Below are positions 10,041 to 23,069 of a DNA stretch of 64,000 bases, one piece after another. The stretch lies in contig NZ_CP114065.1 of NCBI RefSeq assembly GCF_027627575.1, positions 4,650,001-4,714,000 on the forward strand, given 5' to 3'. The position numbers and the translations under genes were made by a program. Positions within the stretch are counted from its first letter, which is position 1, and every line of letters begins with the position of its first letter. The stretch comes from Kribbella sp. CA-293567 (GTDB lineage Bacteria; Actinomycetota; Actinomycetes; Propionibacteriales; Kribbellaceae). The notes under the pieces were generated by a model, which saw only the letters and a list, made by a program, of their open reading frames with translations, was not told the DNA's origin and did no database searches.

Positions 10041-11258
10041 ATGTTCGACCGGCCCGAGTCTGCGTTGCGCATCGTCGTCCGGTCGAGGTTCTACCGTTCG
10101 GCCTTCCTGTCGTTGCTGATCGCCGGGATCGGTACGTCGGCGGCGACGCCGCAGCTGACCTTGTTCCTGGTCAAGGAGCTCGGTACGCCGCTGCCGGTGG
10201 CCGGGCTGTACTACGTCACCAACCTGGCGGCGCCGGTCGCCGGGTTCCTGATCGGGCGGTGGTCGGACCGAAGCCCGGAGCGGATGCTCTGGTTCCGGCT
10301 GTGCGCGGTGGTCGGGACCGTCGGCTGGCTGGCGATGGCGCTCGCCGACTCCGTCTGGCTCCCGTTCGTCATCAGCGCGCTGGCCCTGAGTGTCGGCGGC
10401 GGCGCGATGGCGCAGCTGTTCGCGGCCTGCCGGGACGAGCTCAGCCGGCATCCGACGAAAGCCGACAACCGCGTCGTCGCGGCGATCCGGATGGCGTTCA
10501 CCGTCGGCTGGATGCTCGGACCGGTGCTGGGCAGCTGGTTCGGTGGGGTCTTCGGCCTGCGCGCGCTGCTGGTCGCGACCGCAGTCTGTGTCTTCGCGCA
10601 GATCATCCCGTTCGGCCGCCAGCGGATCGAGCGGTACGCCGACCTGACGCTGCGCCCGCACGCCGAGAGCCGCCGCCAGATCGACCACATGATGCCGCTG
10701 CTGGTCTTTACCGCCGTCTGCGTGCTGGCGATGACCGGTGACACGATCAAGTTCGGCTACCTGCCGATCTACATGGCCGACGAACTCCACATCTCCGACT
10801 CGATGCGGGGCGCGGTGATCGGGATCCAGCCGCTGCTCGAACTGCTGATGCTGCCCCTGGTCGCCCGGCTGGCCGATCGCGTCGGCGCGATGCCGGTGAT
10901 GACCGGCGGCGCCGTCCTGGGTCTGGCCGGAAACCTCGCCTACGCGACCAGTACGTCGGTCGGCATGCTCTTCCTCGGTCAAGCGCTGACCGCCGGCCTC
11001 TGGGCCTGCGTCGGCGCCCTCGGCGTCTCCATCGCCCAGCAGCTCTACCCCGAAGGCGTCGGTACGGCGTCCGGCGTCTTCCTCAGCGCGATCCCGGTCA
11101 GCTCAGCCATCGGGGGCGCGATCGGCGGCCTCGGCGTCGCCGCGATCGGCCTCCCCCACGTGTTCTTCGTGCCGGCCGTGCTGACCACCTTCGCCACCGC
11201 GGCCTTCGTCGTCCTCAGCCTTCGCGCGCGACCGGTGCTTCCACCTCGAGACGCCTGA
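10041..11258 (+). CDS. MFS transporter, sugar-efflux-like (SET family)
   Basis: Predicted 12-helix major facilitator exporter of 405 aa. The loop after helix 2 (GRWSDRSPERML) matches the MFS signature, and the N-terminal layout, with FLVKELGTPLPVAGLYYV, resembles bacterial sugar-efflux (SetA-type) proteins. The ATG at 10041 has AGGTGG nearby, and a TAGGGT -10-like element lies at 10000-10005. No partner enzyme is adjacent; the substrate is unknown. Confidence 0.85.
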   Translation: MFDRPESALRIVVRSRFYRSAFLSLLIAGIGTSAATPQLTLFLVKELGTPLPVAGLYYVTNLAAPVAGFLIGRWSDRSPERMLWFRLCAVVGTVGWLAMALADSVWLPFVISALALSVGGGAMAQLFAACRDELSRHPTKADNRVVAAIRMAFTVGWMLGPVLGSWFGGVFGLRALLVATAVCVFAQIIPFGRQRIERYADLTLRPHAESRRQIDHMMPLLVFTAVCVLAMTGDTIKFGYLPIYMADELHISDSMRGAVIGIQPLLELLMLPLVARLADRVGAMPVMTGGAVLGLAGNLAYATSTSVGMLFLGQALTAGLWACVGALGVSIAQQLYPEGVGTASGVFLSAIPVSSAIGGAIGGLGVAAIGLPHVFFVPAVLTTFATAAFVVLSLRARPVLPPRDA

Positions 11259-11354
11259 ATCCGGGGAAACCGTCGGCAGCTCCACCGCGTCGTACTCCGC
11301 GACCCGCAAGACAGTCGCCCCCTGGCCGCTGGGCCAGGCACAGCGGAGGTAGCA

Positions 11355-14700
<3,346 letters not shown>

Positions 14701-15567
14701 CTATCCACGGTCCAGCAAGGTGGGATCCTCCCGCCACCAGGCACTGGCTGCGAAGCAATTCTTGAGCCAGGCCCGCTCCTGCACGTCCAGGATTACACCG
14801 CCGACGTGGACAAATCGCTCGAAGAAGTCCACTGCCGAGGTGACTCCCAACTTCGCGAATGCTTCAGACGGATCCGGAAGCCCTAGCTTGGTGCCGAGCT
14901 CGGCGATGGTCGAGATTCCAAGCCGCTCGGCTCGTGTTGCTGGGTCCACCATGTCGATCCCGAGCGGTGTCGGCTCCCAGCCGAGATCACTGTGCAGAAG
15001 CTCCGCCGTTGCCGACCTCCAAGGCTGTCGGAAGATCAGATGCTCGCCGTGCGTGTTCATGAAGTACCCGAGATAGTCAGCCGAGTCCAACTTGGCCCCA
15101 CTCAGTTCTGCCAATGCCTGCCGCACCCCTGACCGCTCGTTCAGGTACCTCCCTGTTCGCGTGACAAACTCAGCGATGGTGCCGCCGTCCAACTGCGCCG
15201 ACCACGGCACGAAGATCGATCTTCCACCTTTGTCTTTCTTCAGTTGCTCGGTGGCGTTCGCCCAGTAGAGGAGCTTCGAGTCCGGGTCCTGCACGACGCA
15301 GATCACCGGCACCGTCGGGTTGGACCAGTCCACTGCGTGGTTCTCGACACGAACCCGGTACCCACCGGACGCCCGCGTCGTTTTCCCGCCTTTCACCTGA
15401 ATCGCGATGGTATGACCAGTGGTTTGAAGGTCCTCGACGAACCGGACGAACAGGTCCTCACCATGATCGTTGACGCCGGCGATCTGACCCACGATGTGCG
15501 AGTGGTCCTCGAACAATGCGGTGACCGCACGAATCGCAGCCAACTCGATGGGCCTGTTGGGATTCAC
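14701..15567 (-). CDS. DUF4365 domain protein (PD-(D/E)XK-like, orphan)
   Basis: Function unknown; 288 aa from the GTG at 15567, which has GGGTGG five bases upstream (in-frame GTG 15576 and TTG 15582 are alternatives). The N-terminal 130 residues fit DUF4365: NPNRPIELAAIRA, then a GEDLFVRFVED acidic segment, then IAIQVKGGKT. A later Asp/Glu followed by QVK is the pattern of a restriction-endonuclease-like core. The C-terminal half is unassigned. It stands alone between a regulator gene and a decayed chitosanase, with no obvious partner. DUF4365 proteins often occur in accessory or defence-type loci, so a nuclease role is possible but unproven. Confidence 0.65.
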   Translation of the reverse strand: MNPNRPIELAAIRAVTALFEDHSHIVGQIAGVNDHGEDLFVRFVEDLQTTGHTIAIQVKGGKTTRASGGYRVRVENHAVDWSNPTVPVICVVQDPDSKLLYWANATEQLKKDKGGRSIFVPWSAQLDGGTIAEFVTRTGRYLNERSGVRQALAELSGAKLDSADYLGYFMNTHGEHLIFRQPWRSATAELLHSDLGWEPTPLGIDMVDPATRAERLGISTIAELGTKLGLPDPSEAFAKLGVTSAVDFFERFVHVGGVILDVQERAWLKNCFAASAWWREDPTLLDRG

Positions 15568-15635
15568 TTTTGCCACCCGCAAGAGCTATCACGTCCATGT
15601 CCCAAGGCCGCAGCTGTCTGCCGTGGCCCTCGGTA

Positions 15636-15967
15636 CTACGCATCCGCCGATGTGGAAGGGGTCCCATAAACTTGCCAGCTGCGCGGGGTGTTGAGGTTGA
15701 AGTTGTCGTTGTTCAGAAAGACCCGGTGAGCGGTATCTGTCCACACGGCTGGTCTCCTCGTGCGCGAGCTCCTGCTTCATCGTCCACACGCATGCATCAG
15801 AAGCGCGAGCAGGTACGTCGTTTCGTCTTCACCCTCGGCGGGAGTCGCCACCTGCGCGTCCGGTTACGGATGCTGCTGAACGTCGTGGGGCCGCGCCCGT
15901 CGCCATGCATCACCAGCGCGTCGTAGTACGCGAACTGGCCGAGTGTGCCGATCCCGACCGCGTTTCC
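15636..15967 (-). pseudogene. Remnant of a GH46 chitosanase (C-terminal part, frameshifted)
   Basis: Not an intact gene. Translating the minus strand and changing frame at least three times recovers the C-terminal third of a family 46 chitosanase in order: GIGTLGQFAYYDALVMHG, then VATPAEGEDETTYL, then VWTMKQELAHEETSRVD, then RVFLNNDNFNLNTPRSW and a stop at 15636. In intact Streptomyces chitosanases the matching blocks are ALGQFAYYDAIVMHG, ARTPAQGGDETTYL, AAHDDTSRVD and RVFLKAGNLDLNPP. The signal peptide and the catalytic N-terminal lobe are absent. Homology stops near 15967, about 50 bp before the 3' end of the XRE gene. Identification rests on remembered family sequences. Confidence 0.8.
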
Positions 15968-16018
15968 TTGTGAGCTTGAAGTGCATAAGGACCCCGTGAT
16001 GGGCGGCGGGAACCTCGA

Positions 16019-16867
16019 TCAGGCTCGCTGGTTCCGTCCGGAGAAGGCTTCCAGTAGCCGCAGGGAGTCGGCGGTCGCGGAGCCGGGCTCCACGTTGTAG
16101 ACGCACAGCAGCTGGTCCGTATCGTCAGGCAGGTGCAGCGCCTCGTAGGAGAAGTGCAGCTCCCCCACCTCCGGGTGGTGGTACCGCTTGGTGCCGTGGG
16201 TACGCCGCAGGACGTGGTGGTTGTTCCACCACGACGGGAACTCGGGCGACCGCAGGGTCAGTTCGCCGAGGAGGTCCGACAGCCGCCGGTCGTTCGGGAA
16301 GCGGCCTGCGTCCAGCCGGAGCATGGCGACGGTCTCGGCGGCGATCTGCTCCCAGTCACCGACTCGTTGACGAGCCTCCGGGTCGAGCAGGTAGTAGCGA
16401 GCCAGGTTGCGTTGCGGGACCGGGAGCGCCTCGAAATCGGTGACGACCTCACAGGCCAGGCGGTTGGCCGCCAGCACGTCGGTACGCCGTCCCACGATGA
16501 AGGCGGGGACATGGTCCAGCGTCTGGAGCAGCAGATGCAGCCCTGGCCGGACACGCTGCGGCGCGACCGCGGTACGCCGTACCGGCGTGGGCCGGGCCAG
16601 CAGGTCGTTGAGGTGCTCCCGCTCCGCCAGGTCGAGGCGTAGTGCTTGGCAGAGTCCTTCGACGACCTCCGGTGAGGGCGAACCGGCGCGGCCTTGCTCA
16701 AGCCGGGTGTAGTACTCCGTACTCACGCCCGCGAGGCGGCTGACCTCGTCACGGCGCAGGCCAGGCACCCGCCGGGCGCGGCCGTCTTCGGCGATGCCTG
16801 CCTCGTCGGGGCTCAGCCGAGCGCGACGAGAGCGCAGGAAGTCGGATAGCTCTGCACTGCGGTCCAT
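16019..16867 (-). CDS. XRE-family regulator with MmyB-like ligand-binding domain
   Basis: Transcriptional regulator of 282 aa. The N-terminal helix-turn-helix (about residues 8-80) includes GLRRDEVSRLAGVSTEYYTRLEQG-type segments, seen as RRDEVSRLAGVSTEYYTRLE. The C-terminal domain (about 105-275) is the PAS-like MmyB domain, with LAANRLACEV and the WWNNHHV region. Proteins of this type commonly sit divergent to a short-chain dehydrogenase gene that they control, and here the dehydrogenase starts 174 bp away on the other strand. Confidence 0.9.
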   Translation of the reverse strand: MDRSAELSDFLRSRRARLSPDEAGIAEDGRARRVPGLRRDEVSRLAGVSTEYYTRLEQGRAGSPSPEVVEGLCQALRLDLAEREHLNDLLARPTPVRRTAVAPQRVRPGLHLLLQTLDHVPAFIVGRRTDVLAANRLACEVVTDFEALPVPQRNLARYYLLDPEARQRVGDWEQIAAETVAMLRLDAGRFPNDRRLSDLLGELTLRSPEFPSWWNNHHVLRRTHGTKRYHHPEVGELHFSYEALHLPDDTDQLLCVYNVEPGSATADSLRLLEAFSGRNQRA

Positions 16868-17041
16868 GTACCCAGTGTCGGCTATCGGGCCGACCTATCC
16901 CCCGGTCTGGGTAGCCCTGCCGGTACCAGCCTGCACAGCCCCTGCTCGAGGCCCCAAAACGGCTTCCGAAACTGGTGTTCTGGATAGGCGGCCTCCGACC
17001 GCGATCTCCGGAATCAATTCCTTGTTCTGAAAGGCTTTCCA

Positions 17042-17803
17042 ATGTCGAACTCCCTCACCGGCCGCGTCGCTGTCATCACCGGCGCCTCCAGCGGCATCGG
17101 CGCAGCCACGGCCGAGCACCTGGCCGGCCTCGGCGCTCACGTCGCCGTACTGGCACGACGTGCCGACCGGCTGACCGACCTGGTCGCCCGGATCGAGAAG
17201 GACGGCGGTACCGCGCTGGCCATCGCCGCCGACGTGACCGACGTCGCCGCCGTACGGGCCGCTGCCGACCAGGTGGCAGCCGAGTTCGGTGGCGCCGACC
17301 TGCTCTTCAACAACGCCGGCGTGATGCTGCCGGCACCGATCGACGAGGTCACCACCGACCAGTGGCAGCAGCAGATCGACCTCAACATCACCGGCCTGAT
17401 GAACGTCATCGGCGCCTTCGTCCCGCAACTGGTGAAGGCCGGCACCGAGCGCGGCGTGGCCGACCTGATCAACACGTCCTCGATCGGCGCCCAGAACCCC
17501 TACCCCAGCTTCGCGGTGTACTGCGCCACCAAGGCGTACGTCACCCAGCTCTCCAAGCAGATGCGCGCCGACCTGGGCTCGAAGAACGTCCGGGTGGCCG
17601 CGATCGAGCCCGGCTTCACCACCACCGAACTCCAGAGCCACGTGACCGTCCCCGGCATCACCGACTGGCTGGAAGACGCCAAAACCCAGCTCGAGTGGCT
17701 GACGCCCGGCGACATCGCCGAGACGGTCGGCTTCATCGCCGGCCTGCCGCCGCGAGTGAACTTCCAGCAGATCACCATCATGCCCACCGGCCAGGCCAGC
17801 TAG
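17042..17803 (+). CDS. Short-chain dehydrogenase/reductase (SDR)
   Basis: NAD(P)-dependent oxidoreductase of 253 aa in the classical SDR family. It has the cofactor motif TGASSGIG at 13-20, NNAG near 91-94, a catalytic Ser in NTSSIG and the YCATK catalytic Tyr160/Lys164. It is transcribed divergently from the XRE/MmyB-type regulator, its likely controller. It converges on truB with only 3 bp between the stop codons. The substrate cannot be read from the sequence. Confidence 0.9.
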   Translation: MSNSLTGRVAVITGASSGIGAATAEHLAGLGAHVAVLARRADRLTDLVARIEKDGGTALAIAADVTDVAAVRAAADQVAAEFGGADLLFNNAGVMLPAPIDEVTTDQWQQQIDLNITGLMNVIGAFVPQLVKAGTERGVADLINTSSIGAQNPYPSFAVYCATKAYVTQLSKQMRADLGSKNVRVAAIEPGFTTTELQSHVTVPGITDWLEDAKTQLEWLTPGDIAETVGFIAGLPPRVNFQQITIMPTGQAS

Positions 17804-17806
17804 TTC

Positions 17807-18724
17807 TTAGCCAACGAAAACAGCAGTGGGTTTTGCCAGCGGGCCATGCGGCTCGTACAAAGCCAAGAAAGTCCCGTCCGGGCCGAACATCGCCGTCTGC
17901 TGATCGGCCGCGAGCTTCAGCCCGGGCAGCGGACGGCCGGTCCGGATGGCCGCTGCCTGCTCCTCGTCGGCGTCGTAGCGCGGGAAGGTGTCCGCGGCGA
18001 CGTCGGCGATCGGGAGCATGGCGAAGGACTCGCCCAGCGCTTCCAGCGTGTGGGCGGAAGACATGCCGAAAGCTCCGACCCTCGTACGCCGAAGCGCGGT
18101 GAGGTGCCCGCCGACGCCGAGGTCGGCGCCCAGATCACGTGCCAGGGCACGGATGTAGGTGCCGCTGGAGCAGTCGACCGAGATGTCGACCTCGATGCCG
18201 TCGGCAACAGCACGGACCGCCAGTACGTCGTACCGGCTGATCGTCACGTTCCGCGCCTTCAGCTCGACCTCTTCGCCGGCCCGGACGCGTTCATAGGCGC
18301 GCTTCCCGTCGACCTTGATCGCCGACACCTTCGAAGGCACCTGCGAGATCGGCCCGCGATAGGCGACCACGGCTTTCTCGATCACTGCGGCCGTCACCCC
18401 GGCCAGAGCCGAAGCAGTCGCAGAAACCTCGATCTCCCCCTCGGCGTCGTCCGTGGAGGACGTGGCGCCGAGGAAGACGGTCGCGTCGTAGGACTTGTCG
18501 GCCAACTGCAGATGGCCCAGCAGCCGCGTAGCCCGGTTGAGGCCGACCACCAGTACGCCGGTGGCCATCGGGTCCAGCGTGCCCGCGTGCCCGACCTTGC
18601 GGGTCCCCGCCAGCCGGCGGACCTTCGCCACCACGGTGTGCGACGTCAGCCCGGCCGGTTTGTCGACGACGACGATTCCGTCGGCGACGGAGACGTCCAC
18701 CGCGTCACTCGTCGTCGGAGTCAT
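17807..18724 (-). CDS. truB: tRNA pseudouridine(55) synthase TruB
   Basis: Makes pseudouridine 55 in the T-loop of tRNAs. Motifs include GIVVVDKPAGLTSH, the catalytic-Asp segment GTLDPMATGVLVV, and later GTYIRALARDLG. The ATG at 18724 (305 aa) overlaps the 3' end of rbfA; a GTG at 18700 just beyond the rbfA stop is an equally possible start. It is cotranscribed with rbfA. Confidence 0.93.
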   Translation of the reverse strand: MTPTTSDAVDVSVADGIVVVDKPAGLTSHTVVAKVRRLAGTRKVGHAGTLDPMATGVLVVGLNRATRLLGHLQLADKSYDATVFLGATSSTDDAEGEIEVSATASALAGVTAAVIEKAVVAYRGPISQVPSKVSAIKVDGKRAYERVRAGEEVELKARNVTISRYDVLAVRAVADGIEVDISVDCSSGTYIRALARDLGADLGVGGHLTALRRTRVGAFGMSSAHTLEALGESFAMLPIADVAADTFPRYDADEEQAAAIRTGRPLPGLKLAADQQTAMFGPDGTFLALYEPHGPLAKPTAVFVG

Positions 18725-19142
18725 CGTCCTCGCGGCGCTTGTACGGGTCGGCGTCGCCGGCCGGCTTGGCACCGGCGGCGGCCTTGGCGACCTCGGCGTC
18801 GGCCGAGCGAGCCTTCGCGAGCAGCTCCTCGATCTGGCCGGCCGTCTCCGGGACGGCGTCCAGGTAGAACGCCAGCGTCGGCGCGCGGCGCAGGCCGAGG
18901 GACTTGCCGACCTCGCTGCGGATCAGCCCACGGGCCGACTCCAGCGCGGCCGCGGTGGCGACCCGCTCCTCCTCACCGCCGTACACCGTGTAGTAGACGC
19001 TCGCCTCGCCCAGATCGGCGGTCAGCTTGGCGTCCGTCACGGTGACGAAACCGAGCCGCGGGTCCTTGACCCGGCGCTCCAGCAACTCCGCGACCAGGAC
19101 CTGGATCCGGTCGGCCAACTGCTTCGCCCTTGCTTGACCCAT
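18705..19142 (-). CDS. rbfA: Ribosome-binding factor A
   Basis: Binds free 30S subunits and helps late 16S rRNA processing and cold adaptation. The 145-aa protein begins MGQARAKQLADRIQVLVAEL, has the KDPRLGFVTVTDAKLTADL segment and the KH-like core, and ends in an acidic tail (DDDSDDE) typical of actinobacterial copies. GAGGGAG lies about 9 nt upstream of the ATG. It lies downstream of infB, but two hairpins separate the two genes, and truB overlaps its end. Confidence 0.95.
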   Translation of the reverse strand: MGQARAKQLADRIQVLVAELLERRVKDPRLGFVTVTDAKLTADLGEASVYYTVYGGEEERVATAAALESARGLIRSEVGKSLGLRRAPTLAFYLDAVPETAGQIEELLAKARSADAEVAKAAAGAKPAGDADPYKRREDDDSDDE

Positions 19143-19179
19143 CAGGGCTCACTCCCTCTATGTCCACATCACTCATGCG

Positions 19180-19224
19180 TAACGTCCGGGGTGACGGTCA
19201 GCAGACCCGTCACCCCGGACGTTA
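19180..19224 (-). terminator. Long perfect hairpin between infB and rbfA
   Basis: Perfect 18-bp stem (19180-19197 with 19207-19224) with a 9-nt loop and no U-tract. It is the second of two tandem hairpins after infB on the minus strand, 37 bp upstream of the rbfA start. It could be a terminator, attenuator or RNase III-type processing site. Confidence 0.75.
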
Positions 19225-19238
19225 CTAGGTCAGTGCCG

Positions 19239-19277
19239 GGCGCCGGCCGGTCCGGTACTCCCCGGACCGCCGGCGCC
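19239..19277 (-). terminator. First hairpin after infB
   Basis: A 16-bp GC-rich stem with one bulged base (19239-19255 with 19262-19277) and a 6-nt loop, 17 bp beyond the infB stop codon. Confidence 0.7.
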
Positions 19278-19294
19278 GTCACTTGGTACTTCGA

Positions 19295-22200
19295 CTAGCT
19301 GCGGGCCTTCTCGCGAAGCTCGAACGCCTCGACGACATCGCCGACCCTGATGTCGTTGTAGTTCTGCACGGTCAGACCACACTCGAAGCCCTCGCGGACC
19401 TCGGACGCGTCGTCCTTGAACCGCTTGAGCGACGACAGGTCGCCGTTCTCGACGATCACCGCACCGTCCCGGATCAACCGGACCTTGGCGTTGCGGCGGA
19501 TCACGCCACTGGTGACCCAGCAACCGGCGATGTTTCCGACCTTCGAGGAGCGGAAGATCTCGCGGATCTCCGCCTGGCCCAGTACGGCCTCTTCGTAGAT
19601 CGGCTTCAGCATGCCCTTCAGGGCCGCCTCGATGTCGTCGATCGCCTGGTAGATGACCGAGTAGAACCGGATGTCCACACCCTCGCGCTCGGCCACGTCG
19701 CCGGCCTTGCCCGCGGGCCGGACGTTGAAGCCGATGATGACGGCGTCCGAGGCGATCGCCAGGTTGACGTCGTTCTCGTTGATCGCACCGACACCACGGT
19801 CGATCACCCGCAGGTTGACCTCGTCGCTGACCTCGATCCGGACCAGCGCGTCTTCCAGCGCCTCGACCGAACCGGAGCCGTCGCCCTTGAGGATGAGCAG
19901 CAGTTCCTGCGTCTGCCCCTTCTCCATGGAAGCCATGAAGTCCTCGAGCGTACGACGCGCGCGCCGCTTGGCGTTGGCCGCCGCACGAGCCCGGGCTTCC
20001 CGCTTCTCCGCGATCTGCCGGGCCATCCGGTCGTCGTCCACCACCAGGAACTTGTCACCCGCACCGGGCACCGCGGTCAGACCGAGGACCAGCACCGGAC
20101 GCGACGGCAGCGCCTCTTCGACGGAGTTGCCGTGCTCGTCCAGCATCGCCCGGACCCGGCCGTACGCCGGACCCGCGACCATCGAGTCGCCGATCTTCAG
20201 CGTTCCGCGCTGAACCAGCACGGTCGCGACCGGACCACGGCCCTTGTCGAGGTGCGCCTCGATCGCCAGACCCTGCGCCGGCATGTCCGGGTTGGCCCGG
20301 AGATCCAGCGCGGCGTCCGCGGTCAGCACGACACCCTCGAGCAGACCCTCGATGTTCAACCGGGCCTTCGCGGAGACGTCGACGAACATCGTGTCGCCGC
20401 CGTACTCCTCGGGGACCAGGCCGTACTCGGTCAGCTGGCCACGGACCTTGGTCGGGTCCGCGCCCTCGACGTCGATCTTGTTCACCGCGACCACGATCGG
20501 CACGTTCGCCGCCCGGGCGTGGTTCAGGGCCTCGATCGTCTGCGGCATCACGCCGTCGTCGGCCGCGACCACCAGGATGACGATGTCGGTGGCCTGCGCA
20601 CCACGAGCACGCATGGCGGTGAACGCCTCGTGACCCGGGGTGTCGACGAAGGTGATGGCGCGCTGCTTGCCGTCGACCTCGGTGGTCACCTGGTACGCAC
20701 CGATGTGCTGGGTGATGCCACCGGCCTCGCCGGCCACGACGTTCGCGTGCCGGATCGCGTCCAGCAGCTTCGTCTTACCGTGGTCGACGTGACCCATCAC
20801 GGTCACCACCGGCGGCCGTGCGGCCAGGTCGGTGTCGTCGCCCTCGTTGGAGCCGAAGTCGATGTCGAACGACTCCAGCAGCTCGCGGTCCTCGTCCTCG
20901 GGGGAGACGACCTGAACGTCGTAGTTCAGCTCGGTACCCAGCAGCTGCAGGGTCTCCTCGTTGACCGACTGCGTCGCGGTCACCATCTCGCCCAGGGCGA
21001 ACAGCACCTGGACCAGCGATGCCGGGTCGACGCCGACCTTCTCGGCGAAGTCCGTCAGCGACGAACCACGGGCGAGCCTGACGATCTCGCCGTCACCGTG
21101 CTTGACCCGCACGCCGCCGACGGCCGGAGCCTGCATGTTGTCGAATTCCTGGCGCTTGGCGCGCTTGGACTTGCGACCACGACGGGCCGGACCACCCGGA
21201 CGCCCGAAGGCACCCTGCGTTCCGCCACGGCCACGGTTGCCCGGGCCGGGACGACCGCCACCGCCACCACCGGGGGGACCGCTGGGGCCACCACCCGGAC
21301 GGAAGCCGCCACCGCCGCCGCCACCCGGACGAGCGCCACCGGCACCGCCGGGACCACCCGAACCGCCGCCGGGACGGCCACGGCCGCCACCGCCGGGGCC
21401 ACCCGAACCGCCGCCACCCGGACCAGCCGGACGGCCGGTGAAGGTACCGGCTGAGGACTTCGGCATCATCGCCGGGTTCGGACGCGGAGCGCCCGGAACA
21501 CCGCCGCCGGCCGGACGAGGACGGTCGGAACCGCCACTACGAGCCTGCGGGGGCCGCGGCGGCATACCTGCCGGGCTGCCACCCTGGCCCTGGCCGCCCT
21601 GGGCCGGGGCCGCCGGAGCGCCACCCGGACCCGGACGCGCGCCTCCGCGCTGCATGCCCTGGGTCGAGCTGAAGGGGTTGTTGCCCGGACGCGGTGCACC
21701 CGGACGACCACCGGCGGCACCTTGGCCACCGGGAGCTCCCGGACGCGGCGAACCACCCGGACGGGGTGCTCCCGGACGCGGGGCGCCACCGGGACGCGGG
21801 GCGTTGCCACCCGGCGTGGCCGGACGCGGCGCACCCGGACGGGCGGAGCCGTCACCGGACGGACGGGGCGCTGCCGGACCAGGACGCTGACCGGCCGGAG
21901 CCGACGGCGCCGCGGAAGCGGCAGGAGCCTCTACTGCGGGGGTTTCCTGCGCCTGCACGGCCGGAGCCGGTGCTGCCGGAGCCGGAGCGGCCGGGGCCTC
22001 GGCGGCCTTGGCCGCGGGTGCCTCGAACGCCGGCGTCGCGGCCGGAGCAGGGGTTTCGACGCGCGGACCGGGCTTCGGGCCAGGACGCGGGCCCGGACGA
22101 GCCGGGCCGGGTGTCGCGGCCGGAGCCGGCGTCGCCGGAGCGGCCGGCGCGTCGTTGGAGACCGGGGCCGGGCTGCTCGGGGCAGTCGACTCGGTGACCT

Positions 22201-22555
22201 CGGCGCCGGACGTGCCCGCGCTCGCGGCGGTCTCGACCGCCGTGGGCTCGGCCTTGACCGGTGCGGCCGGCACCGGCGCGGCCGGTGCGCTGCGCTCCGC
22301 GGCCGGAGCCTGCGGGGCAGCCGGAACCGGAGCGGTCGCCTGCGGCGCCGCTGAGGTGCTGGCGGCGGCACTCTTGGCCGCGCGCTTCTTCGGCGGGTTC
22401 TTCTCGAACTCCTCCGCCAACCGCCGGACGACGGGTGCCTCGATCGTCGAGGACGCCGATCGGACGAACTCTCCCATGTCGTTCAGCCTGGTCAGAACGA
22501 CCTTGCTGGTAACTCCGAGCTCTTTCGCGAGCTCGTAGACTCGGACCTTTGCCAC
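19295..22555 (-). CDS. infB: Translation initiation factor IF-2
   Basis: GTPase that brings initiator tRNA to the 30S subunit and promotes subunit joining. The 1086-aa protein starts at the GTG at 22555 (GGGAG 4-8 nt upstream), giving [15 protein letters not shown], the N-terminal IF2_N domain. About 400 residues of Pro/Ala- then Gly/Arg-rich linker follow, the usual actinobacterial expansion. A second IF2_N ([17 protein letters not shown]) comes next. The G domain has GHVDHGKT near residue 585, DTPGHEAF near 637 and NKID near 692, followed by domains II-IV. The ATG-like start at 22624 lacks conservation. Confidence 0.97.
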   Translation of the reverse strand: MAKVRVYELAKELGVTSKVVLTRLNDMGEFVRSASSTIEAPVVRRLAEEFEKNPPKKRAAKSAAASTSAAPQATAPVPAAPQAPAAERSAPAAPVPAAPVKAEPTAVETAASAGTSGAEVTESTAPSSPAPVSNDAPAAPATPAPAATPGPARPGPRPGPKPGPRVETPAPAATPAFEAPAAKAAEAPAAPAPAAPAPAVQAQETPAVEAPAASAAPSAPAGQRPGPAAPRPSGDGSARPGAPRPATPGGNAPRPGGAPRPGAPRPGGSPRPGAPGGQGAAGGRPGAPRPGNNPFSSTQGMQRGGARPGPGGAPAAPAQGGQGQGGSPAGMPPRPPQARSGGSDRPRPAGGGVPGAPRPNPAMMPKSSAGTFTGRPAGPGGGGSGGPGGGGRGRPGGGSGGPGGAGGARPGGGGGGGFRPGGGPSGPPGGGGGGRPGPGNRGRGGTQGAFGRPGGPARRGRKSKRAKRQEFDNMQAPAVGGVRVKHGDGEIVRLARGSSLTDFAEKVGVDPASLVQVLFALGEMVTATQSVNEETLQLLGTELNYDVQVVSPEDEDRELLESFDIDFGSNEGDDTDLAARPPVVTVMGHVDHGKTKLLDAIRHANVVAGEAGGITQHIGAYQVTTEVDGKQRAITFVDTPGHEAFTAMRARGAQATDIVILVVAADDGVMPQTIEALNHARAANVPIVVAVNKIDVEGADPTKVRGQLTEYGLVPEEYGGDTMFVDVSAKARLNIEGLLEGVVLTADAALDLRANPDMPAQGLAIEAHLDKGRGPVATVLVQRGTLKIGDSMVAGPAYGRVRAMLDEHGNSVEEALPSRPVLVLGLTAVPGAGDKFLVVDDDRMARQIAEKREARARAAANAKRRARRTLEDFMASMEKGQTQELLLILKGDGSGSVEALEDALVRIEVSDEVNLRVIDRGVGAINENDVNLAIASDAVIIGFNVRPAGKAGDVAEREGVDIRFYSVIYQAIDDIEAALKGMLKPIYEEAVLGQAEIREIFRSSKVGNIAGCWVTSGVIRRNAKVRLIRDGAVIVENGDLSSLKRFKDDASEVREGFECGLTVQNYNDIRVGDVVEAFELREKARS

Positions 22556-22748
22556 TACTCTCCCTCTGGTCCGAGCCTGGGCGGCGCGGACCGTTAGTTG
22601 ACGTACATGCTCATCGCATTGCACTCATCGTTCGACACTCATCGAGTGGTCATGAGTCGATGACCCGCCTTCATGCCAGTTCAACTGATGCTTCACGGCC
22701 GAGGCCATGGGCGGCCGGGTGGCCGCTCTTGTTCGTGCAACTCGTTGC

Positions 22749-23021
22749 TCACCGCTCCACCTGTGCCCGAACCTGCGAAGTATCAAGCGGGCCCGGGACC
22801 TTGAAGGCCCGCGGGAACGCCTTTCGCCGTTCTGCCAGGTCGAGACACTCGGTCACCGGGTGCAGATGCGCCCCGCGGCCGGGTGCCCGATGCGCGGGAT
22901 CCGGGAGGACAAGTCCTCCGGACACCGTCATCCGCAGCAGGTCAGCCGGACTGGCTCGCTTCCGACACCCGATGCAGGTACGTTCCTGAACCTTCTCAGG
23001 GCGCGCGTCTGCAGTGTGAAT
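22749..23021 (-). CDS. ylxR: YlxR family (DUF448) RNA-binding protein with a probable ATT start
   Basis: Small nucleic-acid-binding protein usually encoded between nusA and infB, as here. The 90-residue product has the family's [18 protein letters not shown] start with its CxxC, then [20 protein letters not shown] and a VPGPLDTS tail. Between the nusA stop (23070) and the CxxC there is no ATG, GTG or TTG in any minus-strand frame. The frame is open from the nusA stop, and its only plausible near-cognate start is ATT at 23019-23021, with GAGGAA about 6-8 nt upstream. The first conventional in-frame start (ATG) would remove the CxxC. The gene call is secure; the ATT start is an inference. Confidence 0.85.
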   Translation of the reverse strand: MHTADARPEKVQERTCIGCRKRASPADLLRMTVSGGLVLPDPAHRAPGRGAHLHPVTECLDLAERRKAFPRAFKVPGPLDTSQVRAQVER

Positions 23022-23069
23022 CTTCGGTTCCTCAGGGTGTGGTGACGACTCAGTCGACCGACCGAGAGA

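Noticed and set aside
19283-21454. Long plus-strand open frame opposite infB
   Set aside because: Antisense of infB, ending in simple Thr/Ala/Gly repeats that mirror the IF-2 linker.
21170-21900. Dense short repeats (GGCGGxxxCCC-type) that could suggest a repeat array
   Set aside because: They encode the Gly/Arg/Pro linker of IF-2; spacing is codon-based and irregular, not CRISPR-like.
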